From contig NC_009523.1 in NCBI RefSeq assembly GCF_000016665.1, positions 1,550,001 through 1,614,000 on the forward strand: a DNA stretch of 64,000 nt. The letters are read 5' to 3'. Under the pieces are notes generated by a model that saw nothing but the letters and a program-made list of their open reading frames with translations, was not told where the DNA came from and searched no databases. Both the position numbers and the translations under genes were made by a program. This document shows, piece after piece, positions 33,296 through 43,116 of this stretch (position 1 is the stretch's first letter; the number at the start of each line of letters is the position of its first letter). Origin of the DNA: Roseiflexus sp. RS-1 (GTDB taxonomy: Bacteria; Chloroflexota; Chloroflexia; Chloroflexales; Roseiflexaceae).

Positions 33296-35958
33296 CGCCG
33301 CTGACCGACCGGCTGCGGATTCGCGGCAGGTTCAGGGGACGAAGGAGTGAAGCGCGGCGGCAGCGGTGGCATGCCCTGCTGACATCCACGCGGCAGCGGA
33401 TCGGGTGGTGTGACGCCAAAATACGCCTGCATGATCTGCGTTACCGCTGGCACGGCAATCGTTGCCGAACCATCATTCATATCGCCAGCGCCCTCGACCA
33501 GCACCAGCACCTCGATCTCCGGATCCTCGTAAGGCGCAAAACCGACGAACCAGGCGTGGCTCTGGCGCACTTCCCGTGTTCCTCTGCCATCGGGAGCGGG
33601 AATGGTGATCAGCGGACCGAACTCAGCGGTGCCGGTTTTTCCGGCAATGCTCAACCCGGAGCACTGATCGCGCGCCGCGATGCTTGAACCTTCGGTAACC
33701 GACAACCGCATCCCCTCACGAACGACCTGGAGATGCCTGGGATCAACGGGAATGCGGCGGATCAGTTCAGGTTGAATGTCGCGCACAACATTCCCATTCG
33801 CATCGGTTATTGCACGAACGATCTGCGGGCGGTAGAGAAACCCGCCATTGGCAATCGCAGCCGACGCCATCACCAGTTGGAGCGGGGTCACTTCCAGGTT
33901 CCCCTGACCGATTGCAGCATTATAGGTATCACCGGTTGTCCATGCCGAACGAAGCACCCGCTGCTTCCAGGCGGGCGTCGGCACCCGCCCGGCTTCTTCC
34001 CCGCGCAGATGCACGCCGGTCGGTTCACCAAAGCCAAACCATCCAAGCCCTTCTGCCAGAGCAGTGATACCCAACCCTTTGTCGATGATCTGCTCTTCTG
34101 GTTTGAGATTAATCACATTTTCCCGGTTGCCGCCCGCCACCGACATAAAGAAGATATTCGACGAAACCTTCAGCGCCTGGCGCACATCGATCATTCCGTT
34201 ATCGCGTGATGAAGCGTTGACATACTGATACACCACGCCGGGTACATACTGATCCTCAACCAGCAATTTACCAGGATCACGAATTCTGGTGTTCTCTGTA
34301 ATGATACCCTTCTGGAGTGCAATGGCTGCATCGAACTGCTTGAGCGTCGAACCGGGCGGGTACTGACCGCTGATCGCGCGATTGACCTGCAGCGAGAGAC
34401 GCGCCAGCTCTTTCTGCTTCTCCGGATCGCGGGGGAAGAAGAGTTCCTGCAACTCCGCCGCGCGCGTCGGGTCCCAGATATTGTTGTCATAGGCGGGCCA
34501 GTTAACCATCGCCAGAATCCGACCGGTCTTCACTTCAACGACGATTGCCACGCCGCTACGGATCGGGTCGTAGTTGCGCTTGTAGGCGAAACGATCCGGC
34601 ATCGTCTGACGGCGGCGTTCGCTCTCTTCGATCCAGTTGCGCAGAATCTGTTCCGTCTGACGCTGCAACTGTGCATCGATGGTCAACACCAGGTTATACC
34701 CATCGCGCGGCGCTTTGATCGTCTGCGGCGGACGCACCGGACGACCGAGCGCATCAACGAGCACCTCCTGCATGCCGAGTTGCCCGCGCAACTCCTCTTC
34801 GTAACTGGCTTCGACGCCGAACTTGCCGATCCGATCATCCGGCAGATAGCGGGGCAACCCCAATTCGTAGGGGTTGATCTGTTTCTGAATGATGCCACAC
34901 TCGATCGAACTGCCGATCGACTCGAGCAACCCGCTCATCCATGAGCGCGCCGGATTCTGACGCACAAGTTCGCACTGGTTTACTCGACCGATGTACCCCA
35001 GGATGTATGACAGTGACGGCGTTTCGGTACTCAACGGATACCGTCGGCGATAATCCTGTTCGATGACAACCCCCCGCAGCGTGGCAGCGTTTTCGATCAA
35101 TGCCAGCGCGATGGAATGTGGAATATCTTCGCGAATGGTCACGGTCTGGTAGCCGGGAATGTTCGCCCGTTCGACCATGCTGGCAATCGGGTTTTCCAGT
35201 GTTGCCACGTCACTGTACGCTGTCGATAAGCGCAGCGCATTGAGCATCACAGAAGGCGGCACATCGATGCGCAGCCACACAGGAGGCACTTCCAGCGGTT
35301 CGATTGCGCGGTCACCCAGCACGCGCACGAGATCTTCGCGCAGCGCCAGGTTGTACTGCAACGCTGATGCCGGTGAGATCGTGAGCGTCACCGAGATCGG
35401 CGGGGAAGGCGCCAGCGCTGGCGCTGCGTCGATATCCAGCGTTTGGGGCGCAAACTGCACCACCTGATGATAGCGCGCCGTCAGTGCGTCCAGCGCAGGA
35501 CGTTGATCAGGCGCCACCGCGAGCAATGCAGTGAACGGCGGCTCGATGCGTTGCGCGCGTGCGACAGCTTCAGCGCCAAGACCCTGAACCAGATCACTGC
35601 GCAGAACCGGGTCGCGTTCAAGGGCAGCGGCTGGAGAAATGATCAGGGTGCTGGTTATCCCAATCGTCTGACTGAGATGCGCAAACACCTGCGCACGAGA
35701 CGCGGGATCGGCAGGGAGATCGGCGGGGCGGATAGCAAGCGTGTAGATCGGAACCGTCTGCGCGAGCAGGGTACGCCCATCGCTGGCAAATATTTCGCCG
35801 CGCATCGGGCGCATCGGCAGGTAACGCATGACGCGCACTGCCGTTGAGTAACGGTACTGATCCGCCTGGGCATCGACCAGTTGTAACTGATATAACCGTC
35901 CAATCAGGATGGCAAATATGAGAAGAACGGTTATTTGCAGACCACGGATACGCTTCAT
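33292..35958 (-). CDS. mrdA: Penicillin-binding protein 2, transpeptidase of the elongasome
   Basis: An 888-residue class B PBP that crosslinks peptidoglycan. A membrane anchor at about residues 6-25 is followed by MRGEIFASDGRTLLAQ (pedestal domain) and, after an unusually long N-terminal module, by a transpeptidase domain. The SxxK motif is PPGSTLKQF, and the KTGT motif is in SIAGKTGTAEFG. Typical length is 600-700 residues, so about 200 extra residues lie in the N-terminal half, including beta-rich PISVTLTISPA repeats. ATG 35958 is preferred; the upstream sequence is a heptamer array without a clear ribosome site. It follows mreD. Confidence 0.92.
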   Translation of the reverse strand: MKRIRGLQITVLLIFAILIGRLYQLQLVDAQADQYRYSTAVRVMRYLPMRPMRGEIFASDGRTLLAQTVPIYTLAIRPADLPADPASRAQVFAHLSQTIGITSTLIISPAAALERDPVLRSDLVQGLGAEAVARAQRIEPPFTALLAVAPDQRPALDALTARYHQVVQFAPQTLDIDAAPALAPSPPISVTLTISPASALQYNLALREDLVRVLGDRAIEPLEVPPVWLRIDVPPSVMLNALRLSTAYSDVATLENPIASMVERANIPGYQTVTIREDIPHSIALALIENAATLRGVVIEQDYRRRYPLSTETPSLSYILGYIGRVNQCELVRQNPARSWMSGLLESIGSSIECGIIQKQINPYELGLPRYLPDDRIGKFGVEASYEEELRGQLGMQEVLVDALGRPVRPPQTIKAPRDGYNLVLTIDAQLQRQTEQILRNWIEESERRRQTMPDRFAYKRNYDPIRSGVAIVVEVKTGRILAMVNWPAYDNNIWDPTRAAELQELFFPRDPEKQKELARLSLQVNRAISGQYPPGSTLKQFDAAIALQKGIITENTRIRDPGKLLVEDQYVPGVVYQYVNASSRDNGMIDVRQALKVSSNIFFMSVAGGNRENVINLKPEEQIIDKGLGITALAEGLGWFGFGEPTGVHLRGEEAGRVPTPAWKQRVLRSAWTTGDTYNAAIGQGNLEVTPLQLVMASAAIANGGFLYRPQIVRAITDANGNVVRDIQPELIRRIPVDPRHLQVVREGMRLSVTEGSSIAARDQCSGLSIAGKTGTAEFGPLITIPAPDGRGTREVRQSHAWFVGFAPYEDPEIEVLVLVEGAGDMNDGSATIAVPAVTQIMQAYFGVTPPDPLPRGCQQGMPPLPPRFTPSSPEPAANPQPVGQRR

Positions 35959-35964
35959 CTGTAT

Positions 35965-36137
35965 GTTCAACGCTCCCACGTTCAACGTTCAAGTTCAACG
36001 CTCCCACGTTCCCACGCTCCCACGTTCAACGTTCAACGTTCAACCTTCAACCTTCAACGTTCAACGTTCAACCTTCAACCTTACAACCTTCAACGACCAA
36101 CGCTCCCACGTTCAACCTTCAACCTTCAACCTTCAAC
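35965..36137 (+). repeat. Heptanucleotide array G between mreD and pbp2
   Basis: About 170 bp of GTTCAAC/CTTCAAC units mixed with 8-base GCTCCCAC/GTTCCCAC units, filling the whole mreD-pbp2 gap. It ends seven bases from the pbp2 start codon, so the pbp2 translation initiation region is made of repeat sequence. Confidence 0.85.
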
Positions 36138-36147
36138 GACCACCCCC

Positions 36148-36687
36148 TCAATACACATCCACCGGCACACGTCGGCGCACCCGATCCTCATTCCAGCGAA
36201 ACACAAGATAGAGCGGCAGCGCCGGGATCAGGGCGATCAGGGTATCGGGCACAAGCGCAGCAAGGGCGTACCCCTCGAAGTCAACCGATGCAACCAGCAG
36301 GGTGAGGAGCAACGCGTACACGACATGATACAGGAAGGCGCCGATTGCAACCCCCAGAATGGGCACGAGCCAGTTCTCGCGGCTCAGACGGGAGACCAGC
36401 ACTGTTGATACAATCACGCCGGTCAGCAGCGCCAGCGCGTGCATGCCGGCGAACGTCATCGCGCACAGGTCAAGCGCCAATCCGCCATAGAATGCCCAGC
36501 GCGCTGCGGATGTCGTTCCGGCGATCAGACCATGACAGACTGCAAGCAGCAGCATCAGGTTGATCGGCACATCAAATGGGCGCGGCAGCAACGCCGTTTG
36601 CACCAGCGCTCCAACAAACAGTGCAGCGAACAGCGCCGCTTCATGCACGATTATTTCTTCGATTCGTCGCTGGCGAGAATGACCCAT
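36148..36687 (-). CDS. mreD: Rod shape-determining protein MreD
   Basis: A 179-residue protein with about five or six hydrophobic helices, no large soluble domain and the typical C-terminal PDTLIALIPALPLYLVFRW. It links MreC to the elongasome in the membrane. As drawn, the start lies 37 bases inside the end of mreC. GTG 36648, three bases after the mreC stop, would give 166 residues and avoid the overlap; neither start has a strong ribosome site. It follows mreB and mreC in the usual order. Confidence 0.8.
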   Translation of the reverse strand: MGHSRQRRIEEIIVHEAALFAALFVGALVQTALLPRPFDVPINLMLLLAVCHGLIAGTTSAARWAFYGGLALDLCAMTFAGMHALALLTGVIVSTVLVSRLSRENWLVPILGVAIGAFLYHVVYALLLTLLVASVDFEGYALAALVPDTLIALIPALPLYLVFRWNEDRVRRRVPVDVY

Positions 36688-37541
36688 GCGTAACGTACCC
36701 GATCAGGATCAACAAATGGACGCACCCCGGCAATGCGATCACGCCCGGTATCCTGGACCATCTCGATCACGCCAATCGGCACATTTGGCGGAACTGCCGC
36801 GCGAGGCACACTGAGCGCCAGTTCCGCCGACAGACCGGCGGTCAGCACCGTGTTGCCAGCCGCCAGCGGCGCTTCACGCGCAACCGAGTGCAAGAGCAGG
36901 CGCGATCCGCGCTGCCACTGCCCCTGGATCACACCGCGAACAACATCGGTTTCCTGGTACACCTGTGCGCTGATCGCACTGCTATAGTCGGTGATCAAGA
37001 GCACCGAGGCGGTGCGCGGACCCGCCTCCTCAACGATACCGATCAGAGCGGGAGGATTGCTCCCCTCACGCGCAATGACCGCCATTCCCGGACGCACCCC
37101 CTGATCCGTGCCAGCAGCAAACAACACCAGGCGACGACCGGTGTCGGGAGTACGTGCAATCACATCTGCGCCCAGCAACTGCCAGGGATACGCCTGCTCG
37201 ATACGCACCTGTTCACGCAGGCGCGCATTTTCGAACTCCAGCGCCTCCGCCTGGATCAACCGCGCCTTCAAATCGGCGTTCTCCGCACGCAGCGCCTCGA
37301 GTTCCGCCAGAAGCGCCTGATCATCACTCGCCTGCCCGACGAGCGACTCGATCCAGGCGCCCATCTGCTGCATTCTGACCAGCACCGGGCTGATGATCGC
37401 CTGGGCATGGAGACGCAACGGACCGAGCAACCCGGCCTGATCGGCAGCCAGCAACGCCGCTGCGATCAGCACCAGCAGGATTATCAGCAATGGCGAACGT
37501 CGCGCCGGTTGTGACAGTCGGTATGGGCGATCGCGCAGCAT
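36651..37541 (-). CDS. mreC: Rod shape-determining protein MreC
   Basis: A 296-residue bitopic protein. A membrane helix at about 18-37 leads to a coiled coil (ALLAELEALRAENADLKARL, about 76-110) and the beta-barrel domain (VIARTPDTGRRLVLFAAGTDQGV, GIVEEAGPRTASVLLITD). It scaffolds PBP2 and MreD outside the membrane. ATG 37541 lies 11 bases after the mreB stop. The open frame continues upstream into mreB, but that extension is not MreC-like. Confidence 0.92.
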   Translation of the reverse strand: MLRDRPYRLSQPARRSPLLIILLVLIAAALLAADQAGLLGPLRLHAQAIISPVLVRMQQMGAWIESLVGQASDDQALLAELEALRAENADLKARLIQAEALEFENARLREQVRIEQAYPWQLLGADVIARTPDTGRRLVLFAAGTDQGVRPGMAVIAREGSNPPALIGIVEEAGPRTASVLLITDYSSAISAQVYQETDVVRGVIQGQWQRGSRLLLHSVAREAPLAAGNTVLTAGLSAELALSVPRAAVPPNVPIGVIEMVQDTGRDRIAGVRPFVDPDRVRYAWVILASDESKK

Positions 37542-37552
37542 CGTTCGGATTC

Positions 37553-38629
37553 TCAGTAACGAACGCGACGGGTGCGTTGCGTACTGGTCAGAATATCGCG
37601 GTACACCGGATTGTCGAACTCCTCGACCATTTTGCCAGCGCCGCGCGCCACGCACGAGAGCGGATCTTCCGCAATATGCACCGGCATCTTCGTTTCTGCG
37701 GCGATCCGGCGGTCAAGCCCGTGCAGGAGCGCGCCGCCACCGGCAAGCACAATGCCGTGCTCCATAATATCCGCCACCAGTTCGGGCGGTGTTTCTTCGA
37801 GCGCAGCGCGTACCTCAGCAACGATTGCATTGACCGGACCGGCAATGCCTTCGCGCAGTTCGACACTGGAAATCTCGACCGCTTTTGGCAGACCGGTCAG
37901 CAGATCACGCCCGCGCAAAATGACGCGGATCTCTTCGTCCAGCGGGTATGCGCTGCCGGCGGCAATCTTGACCTTTTCCGCCATGCGCTCGCCGATCAAC
38001 AGGTTGTATTCACGCCGGGCGAACTGAATGATCGCCTCATCAATTTCATCGCCCGCCGTGCGGATCGAGTGATTGATCACGATCCCGCCGAGCGAAATCA
38101 CCGCGACCTCGGTCGTGCCGCCGCCAATATCGACGATCATCGAACCAACCGGTTCATCGACCGGCAAACCGGCGCCAATCGCCGCCGCCATCGGCTCTTC
38201 GACCACATACGCCTCGCGCGCGTTGGCATTCAGCGCCGCATCGCGCGCCGCACGCATCTCCACCTGCGTCACGCCCGACGGCACCCCGACCACCACACGC
38301 GGACGGGGGGATACGATGCCGAGCGAGCGGTCGTGCGCCTTGCCGATGAAATACTTCAGCATCTTTTCGACAACGTCGAAATCGGCAATCACCCCATCCT
38401 TCAGCGGACGTACCGCGATGATATTTGCCGGCGTCTTGCCAACCATCGCCTTGGCTTCCGCGCCAACCGCCTTGACTTCCTTGGTTTTTCTATCGATTGC
38501 AACGACCGATGGCTCACTGATGACAATACCCTTGCCACGCACGTGGACTAGCGTGTTGGCAGTGCCAAGATCGATGCCGAGATCACGACTGAGCGCGCCG
38601 AACAGTGAATTGAGCGGGTTGATCCCCAC
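37553..38629 (-). CDS. mreB: Rod shape-determining actin homologue MreB
   Basis: A 358-residue bacterial actin that organises lateral wall synthesis. The phosphate-1 motif (GIDLGTANTLVHVRGKG), the phosphate-2 motif (IVDIGGGTTEVAVISLGG), the adenosine motif (GIVLAGGGALLHGLD) and the VGVPSGVTQVE segment are all present. It is the first gene of mreB-mreC-mreD-pbp2, which fits a rod-shaped or filamentous cell. It diverges from the ABC transporter genes upstream. Confidence 0.97.
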   Translation of the reverse strand: MGINPLNSLFGALSRDLGIDLGTANTLVHVRGKGIVISEPSVVAIDRKTKEVKAVGAEAKAMVGKTPANIIAVRPLKDGVIADFDVVEKMLKYFIGKAHDRSLGIVSPRPRVVVGVPSGVTQVEMRAARDAALNANAREAYVVEEPMAAAIGAGLPVDEPVGSMIVDIGGGTTEVAVISLGGIVINHSIRTAGDEIDEAIIQFARREYNLLIGERMAEKVKIAAGSAYPLDEEIRVILRGRDLLTGLPKAVEISSVELREGIAGPVNAIVAEVRAALEETPPELVADIMEHGIVLAGGGALLHGLDRRIAAETKMPVHIAEDPLSCVARGAGKMVEEFDNPVYRDILTSTQRTRRVRY

Positions 38630-38704
38630 GCGACCCTCTCATCTGTCTCTACCGGCAGGAAAGCCGGAACAGCCATTTTATGTTTATCATGTTCGCTGGC
38701 GCGC

Positions 38705-38713
38705 ATTATACCA
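38705..38713 (-). promoter_or_regulatory. mreB: Extended -10 promoter of the mre operon
   Basis: On the minus strand TGGTATAAT is a consensus extended -10. It lies 76 bases before the mreB ATG; the -35 region is not recognisable. Confidence 0.5.
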
Positions 38714-38792
38714 TACCATCCACATACCACATCCTGTTACAAGGTTGCACCCGTATTGCAATAATCGGCGTCTGTCACATCAACGTTCAGGC

Positions 38793-38801
38793 TGGTATAC
38801 T
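38793..38801 (+). promoter_or_regulatory. Extended -10 promoter of the ABC transporter genes
   Basis: TGGTATACT lies about 80 bases before the ATP-binding gene, with TGTCAC 17 bases upstream as a weak -35. It is divergent from the mre promoter. Confidence 0.45.
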
Positions 38802-38881
38802 TTATGTATGAGCCGCATTCGTTGCGGGTTCGTTCATCATCCCAAGAACGAAATCGTTTCCACCAGCATCCATACGAAACT

Positions 38882-39886
38882 ATGATCGAAGCGCACAATC
38901 TCCACAAAATCTTTGGCGCATTTCATGCTGTTCGCGGTGTGACGCTCAACGTCGATCCCGGTGAAGTGGTTGCGCTGCTCGGACCGAATGGCGCCGGCAA
39001 AACGACAACGGTGCGTATGCTGGGCGCCATTCTTCGCCCTTCCAGCGGATATGCCCGGGTCGCAGGGTACGATGTCGTCGAACAGGCGCGCGAGGTGCGC
39101 CGCGTGGTCGGGTTGCTTACCGAATTCCCCGGTCTCTATCTGCGTATGCGCCCGCAGGACTATCTCTGCTTCTTTGGCGCATTGCAGGGGATGTCAGCTG
39201 TTGACAGCGCCCGTCGCGCTGAGCAGTTGCTCCGTCAGTTCGGCTTGTGGGATGCGCGCGAGAAACGGCTGGACAGTTTCTCCAAAGGCATGAAGCAGAA
39301 GATCGCGCTGATCCGGGCGCTCATTCACAATCCGCCGGTGCTGTATCTGGACGAACCAACGACAGCAATGGACCCGCACAGCGCCCGTCAGGTGCGCGAC
39401 GCTATGCTGGAATTGCGCGCTGCACGGCGTACCATCCTGCTCACCACCCATAACCTGACTGAGGCGGAAGAACTTGCCGATCGCATTGTCATCATCCGTA
39501 ACGGCATGATCGTTGCCGAGGGCACATTTGCTCAATTGACCCGTCAGTTTTTGGGTGCGCCGCGCTGGGAACTCCGGCTGGCGATCTCAGCCGCGGCTGC
39601 GGTTAGAGTTCTCGATGGTCTGGTGCATATTGATCGGATCGACGGCGAATGCGTCTACTATCACACCGACGATGCGCACCACGCGAACCCGCAACTCGTT
39701 GCGCGTCTCACTGCTGCTGGCATTCCGATCGTTGCGCTCAACGAACTGCCGCGCCGTCTGGAGGACGTGTACCTGGAAATCGTCGCAGGCAACGACCGGA
39801 TGACCGCCAGATCAGGAACGGCGCACCAATCCGCCAACACGTTGCCCGTTGATCAACCGACGCCGGAAATGGCTGAGAGCCGGTAG
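38882..39886 (+). CDS. ABC transporter ATP-binding protein
   Basis: A 334-residue nucleotide-binding subunit. Walker A is GPNGAGKTT. The signature is FSKGMKQK rather than LSGGQ, which is common in ABC-2 type exporters. Walker B is VLYLDEPT and the switch histidine is in TTHN. A C-terminal extension of about 100 residues follows the core. The start MIEAHNL at 38882 fits the beginning of the domain; the frame is open upstream but lacks family sequence. The permease gene follows after 41 bases. The substrate is unknown; the partner suggests an exporter. Confidence 0.9.
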   Translation: MIEAHNLHKIFGAFHAVRGVTLNVDPGEVVALLGPNGAGKTTTVRMLGAILRPSSGYARVAGYDVVEQAREVRRVVGLLTEFPGLYLRMRPQDYLCFFGALQGMSAVDSARRAEQLLRQFGLWDAREKRLDSFSKGMKQKIALIRALIHNPPVLYLDEPTTAMDPHSARQVRDAMLELRAARRTILLTTHNLTEAEELADRIVIIRNGMIVAEGTFAQLTRQFLGAPRWELRLAISAAAAVRVLDGLVHIDRIDGECVYYHTDDAHHANPQLVARLTAAGIPIVALNELPRRLEDVYLEIVAGNDRMTARSGTAHQSANTLPVDQPTPEMAESR

Positions 39887-39927
39887 TCGGAACGGCAGAT
39901 GCCAGAAACTGTGTCAGGAGTCACCTA

Positions 39928-41376
39928 ATGAGCGCAGGCGCTGTTCGCACGATTGTTCGCCGTGAGGTCAATGACACGCTGACCGACTGGCGGATTCTTG
40001 TGCCGATCTTCATCCTTACCTTCGTGCTGCCGCAACTCTTGATCGCCGCGTCGAGCGTCGCCATCGACTTCGTGGGGGATCGCGGATCGGTTGTTCGCCT
40101 CATCCCATTCGCCATGCTGCTCGTCGGGTTCATTCCGGCATCGTTTTCGCTGATCACTGCACTGGAGTCGTTCGTTGGCGAGCGTGAACGCAACAGTCTC
40201 GAAGCGCTGCTGTCGATGCCGCTCTCCGACAATGCGCTCTATCTGGGAAAACTGATCTCTTCGCTCATTCCGCCGTTGATGTCGTCGCTCCTGGCGATGG
40301 CGATCTTCGGCATTTCGCTCCGCATCCGTGAACCTGATCTGTTCTTTGATGGACTCAACTTCGAGTATCTGGTCGTGGTGCTGCTCCTCATTCTGGCAAA
40401 ATCGGTGGTCATGGTCGCTGGCGCAGTGATCATCTCCAGTCACACCACCAGCATTCGCGCTGCCAACCTGCTTGCCAGTTTCGTGCTGCTGCCAACAGCG
40501 GCGATCATCCAACTCGAGGCGCTCCTGATCATTGCGCGGCGCTGGGATGTGCTCTGGCTGGCGGTTGTCCTTCTGCTCGTGGTTGCTGCAGCGCTGACGC
40601 GCACCGGCATGGGAACATTCAACCGCGAAGAGATTCTGTCGCGCGAGCACGAACAGTTGAACCTGCGCCACATCGCCAGCACATTCCTGACGTTCCTGCG
40701 CGAGTATCGACCGGCAGGCACGCCGCCGGAAGCATACGTCGAACGCTCGTTTTCACTGCGCCGGTTCTACCTGCACGAATTGCCAGCCCTGCTGCGCGAT
40801 TACCGCCTGCCAATCCTGGTCGCCCTCGTTGCGGCAATCGCCGGTGCACTGTGCGGACCGCTCCTCGGCGGCTTCTTCGACCGGATCGGTCAGTCACCGG
40901 GGCGCGTCGGCGTCACGCCGGAACCAAACCTGGCGCTTGGCATCTTTACCGGCATCGCCAACAGTGCGCGCCTGCTGATCACTGCGCTGCTGGCAACCTT
41001 TACCTTCGGCATCTTTTCGCTGATGGTGCCCTTCTTTGCGTTCGGCGGAATCGGCTATATCGCTGGTGCGCTTGCGGCAACTGGCGGCGACTGGATGACG
41101 CTCGGTTCGCACAGCCCGCTTCAGTTCGTGATTGGCTACGTCCTCCCCCACGGCGTCATTGAACTGCCTGCGGCGATTCTGGGCGCCGCTCTGGGCATCC
41201 GTATCGGCGCCGCCGTAATGGCGCCCCCTAAAGGATTCACCGTCGGGCAGAACATCCTGTGGTCGCTGGCGCAGTTCGCCAAAGTATGGCTGTTCGTCCT
41301 GCTGCCGATGTTCCTGCTGGCAGGGATTGTGCAGCAACAGATCACCGCACGCGTGCTGGCGGCGCTCTACGGATAA
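39928..41376 (+). CDS. ABC-2 type permease fused to a SpoIIM-like domain
   Basis: A 482-residue polytopic protein in two parts. Residues about 1-230 form an ABC-2 permease half with ALESFVGERERNSLEALLSMPLSD, typical of NatB/YhaP-like exporters. Residues about 285-480 resemble the SpoIIM (DUF95) family: N-S-A-R, GIFSLMVPFFAFGG, then the diagnostic PHGVIELPAAILGAALG. SpoIIM-like proteins are found outside sporulators, often with ABC exporters. ATG 39928 has CAGGAG upstream. The fusion suggests both modules work in one export complex. Confidence 0.8.
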   Translation: MSAGAVRTIVRREVNDTLTDWRILVPIFILTFVLPQLLIAASSVAIDFVGDRGSVVRLIPFAMLLVGFIPASFSLITALESFVGERERNSLEALLSMPLSDNALYLGKLISSLIPPLMSSLLAMAIFGISLRIREPDLFFDGLNFEYLVVVLLLILAKSVVMVAGAVIISSHTTSIRAANLLASFVLLPTAAIIQLEALLIIARRWDVLWLAVVLLLVVAAALTRTGMGTFNREEILSREHEQLNLRHIASTFLTFLREYRPAGTPPEAYVERSFSLRRFYLHELPALLRDYRLPILVALVAAIAGALCGPLLGGFFDRIGQSPGRVGVTPEPNLALGIFTGIANSARLLITALLATFTFGIFSLMVPFFAFGGIGYIAGALAATGGDWMTLGSHSPLQFVIGYVLPHGVIELPAAILGAALGIRIGAAVMAPPKGFTVGQNILWSLAQFAKVWLFVLLPMFLLAGIVQQQITARVLAALYG

Positions 41377-41377
41377 T

Positions 41378-41406
41378 TTGACGCAGCGGCGGATTCTGAC
41401 TACAAT
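41378..41406 (+). promoter_or_regulatory. ffh: Sigma-70 type promoter of ffh
   Basis: TTGACG (41378-41383), 17-base spacer, TACAAT (41401-41406). It starts one base after the permease stop codon, giving a leader of about 48 bases for ffh. Confidence 0.7.
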
Positions 41407-41460
41407 GTGATGGTTAGAGCGGTAGATCGCCGCTTTTTTGTGTGAAGTGCGGGTCGCGCC

Positions 41461-42795
41461 ATGTTTGAAAGTCTCTCCGACCGATTGCAGGCGGTCTTTC
41501 AAAAACTCGGCGGGAAAGGCAAACTGACCGAGGACGACGTGCGCGAGGCGATGAAACAGGTGCGCATCGCGCTGCTCGAGGCGGATGTCAACCTCAAAGT
41601 GGTGCGCGATTTCGTCGCGCGCGTCACCGAAAAAGCGATCGGCGAAGAGGTTGCGAAAAGCCTGACGCCAGTCCAGCAGGTGATTAAGATCGTTCACCAG
41701 GAACTGATCGACCTGCTTGGACAGGCGAATGTGCCGCTCGCTGAAGCGCGTCCGGGTCCGACGGTCATCATGCTGATCGGTTTGCAGGGTTCCGGTAAGA
41801 CGACCACCGCCGCCAAACTGGCGCTCTGGCTGCGCAAGAAAGGCAAACGACCGCTCCTGGTCGCCGCCGACATCTATCGCCCGGCAGCCATCACGCAACT
41901 CGAATCGCTGGGGCGTCAGCTGGGCATCCCGGTGCATGCGGAAGGCACACAGGTCAGCCCGCCGGAGATCGCGCGCCACGCGCTGCGCCGCGCCCGCGAC
42001 GAAAACCTGACCCACGTTATCATCGATACCGCCGGTCGGCTTCAGATTGATGAGCCGCTCATGGCGGAACTGGAACAGATCAACGCCGCCGTCGACCCGG
42101 TCGAGCGGTTGCTGGTCGTCGATGCAATGATCGGTCAGGAGGCAGTGCGCGTTGCTGAGGAGTTCAACCGGCGCGTGGGACTGACCGGCGTCATCTTCAC
42201 CAAGGTCGATGGCGATGCACGCGGCGGCGCCGCCCTGTCGGTGCGCGCCGTCACCGGCGTGCCGATCAAGTTCCTCGGTTCGGGCGAAAAGGTTGAAGCC
42301 AGCACGATCGAGCCGTTCCACCCGGACCGACTGGCGTCGCGCATTCTGGGCATGGGGGATGTGCTGTCGCTGATCGAGCGCGCCGAAGCGATCTACGACG
42401 AAGAGCAGGCGCGCAAAATGCAGAAGAAACTGGTCAAGGGGTCGTTCGACTTCGAGGACTTCCTGGTTTCGATGCAGCAGATGCGCAAACTCGGTCCGCT
42501 TCAGCAGATCCTGGGCATGATTCCGGGGCTGGACAAACTGGCGCGCGAGGAGATCATCACCGAAAAGGACTTGAAAAAGATCGAAGCGATCATCTTTTCG
42601 ATGACGAAGGAAGAACGCCGCAACCCCGACCTGATCAAGGGTCGGCGCAAAGAGCGCATTGCGCGCGGTAGTGGCACACAGGTTCAGGAAGTGACGCAAC
42701 TGGTCAATCAGTTCCGCCAGATGCAGCGGATGATGAAACGAATGGGCGGCAAAGGCGGTATCGATCCGCGCGAGTTGATGCGTCGGATGCGTTAG
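41461..42795 (+). CDS. ffh: Signal recognition particle protein Ffh
   Basis: A 444-residue GTPase that binds 4.5S RNA and signal sequences and delivers ribosomes to FtsY. The N domain (about 1-90) is followed by the G domain with [15 protein letters not shown] (about 107-121), DTAGRLQ and [11 protein letters not shown] Met-rich M domain (about 300-444) ends in [13 protein letters not shown]. The ribosome site before ATG 41461 is weak. The next genes are rpsP, khpA and rimM. Confidence 0.97.
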   Translation: MFESLSDRLQAVFQKLGGKGKLTEDDVREAMKQVRIALLEADVNLKVVRDFVARVTEKAIGEEVAKSLTPVQQVIKIVHQELIDLLGQANVPLAEARPGPTVIMLIGLQGSGKTTTAAKLALWLRKKGKRPLLVAADIYRPAAITQLESLGRQLGIPVHAEGTQVSPPEIARHALRRARDENLTHVIIDTAGRLQIDEPLMAELEQINAAVDPVERLLVVDAMIGQEAVRVAEEFNRRVGLTGVIFTKVDGDARGGAALSVRAVTGVPIKFLGSGEKVEASTIEPFHPDRLASRILGMGDVLSLIERAEAIYDEEQARKMQKKLVKGSFDFEDFLVSMQQMRKLGPLQQILGMIPGLDKLAREEIITEKDLKKIEAIIFSMTKEERRNPDLIKGRRKERIARGSGTQVQEVTQLVNQFRQMQRMMKRMGGKGGIDPRELMRRMR

Positions 42796-42824
42796 TCAAC
42801 AGCAGTGGAGGAATAGTCAGCGCA

Positions 42825-43112
42825 ATGGTTACAATTCGTCTCCGTCGGATGGGCAAAACCAAGCAACCAAGCTATCGCCTGGTCGTTGCCGATTCGCGCG
42901 CACCGCGCGATGGCAAGTTTATCGAGATCGTCGGGCATTACAATCCGGTGCGTCAGCCGAAAGAATTGCATGTGAAGGCTGATCGCGTGCGTTACTGGCT
43001 GAGCGTCGGCGCGCAGCCCTCAGAAACGGTCGTGCGCCTGCTGAAACAGGTCGGCGTGCTCGACGCCGACGGCAAACCAACGCCAACTGCAACGACACCG
43101 GTTGAAGGGTGA
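42825..43112 (+). CDS. rpsP: 30S ribosomal protein S16
   Basis: A 95-residue ribosomal protein. [25 protein letters not shown] and the [10 protein letters not shown] block are the S16 signatures. A strong GGAGGAA site lies before ATG 42825. It is 29 bases after ffh, and the KH-domain gene starts five bases after its stop, as is common in many bacteria. Confidence 0.97.
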   Translation: MVTIRLRRMGKTKQPSYRLVVADSRAPRDGKFIEIVGHYNPVRQPKELHVKADRVRYWLSVGAQPSETVVRLLKQVGVLDADGKPTPTATTPVEG

Positions 43113-43116
43113 ATCT

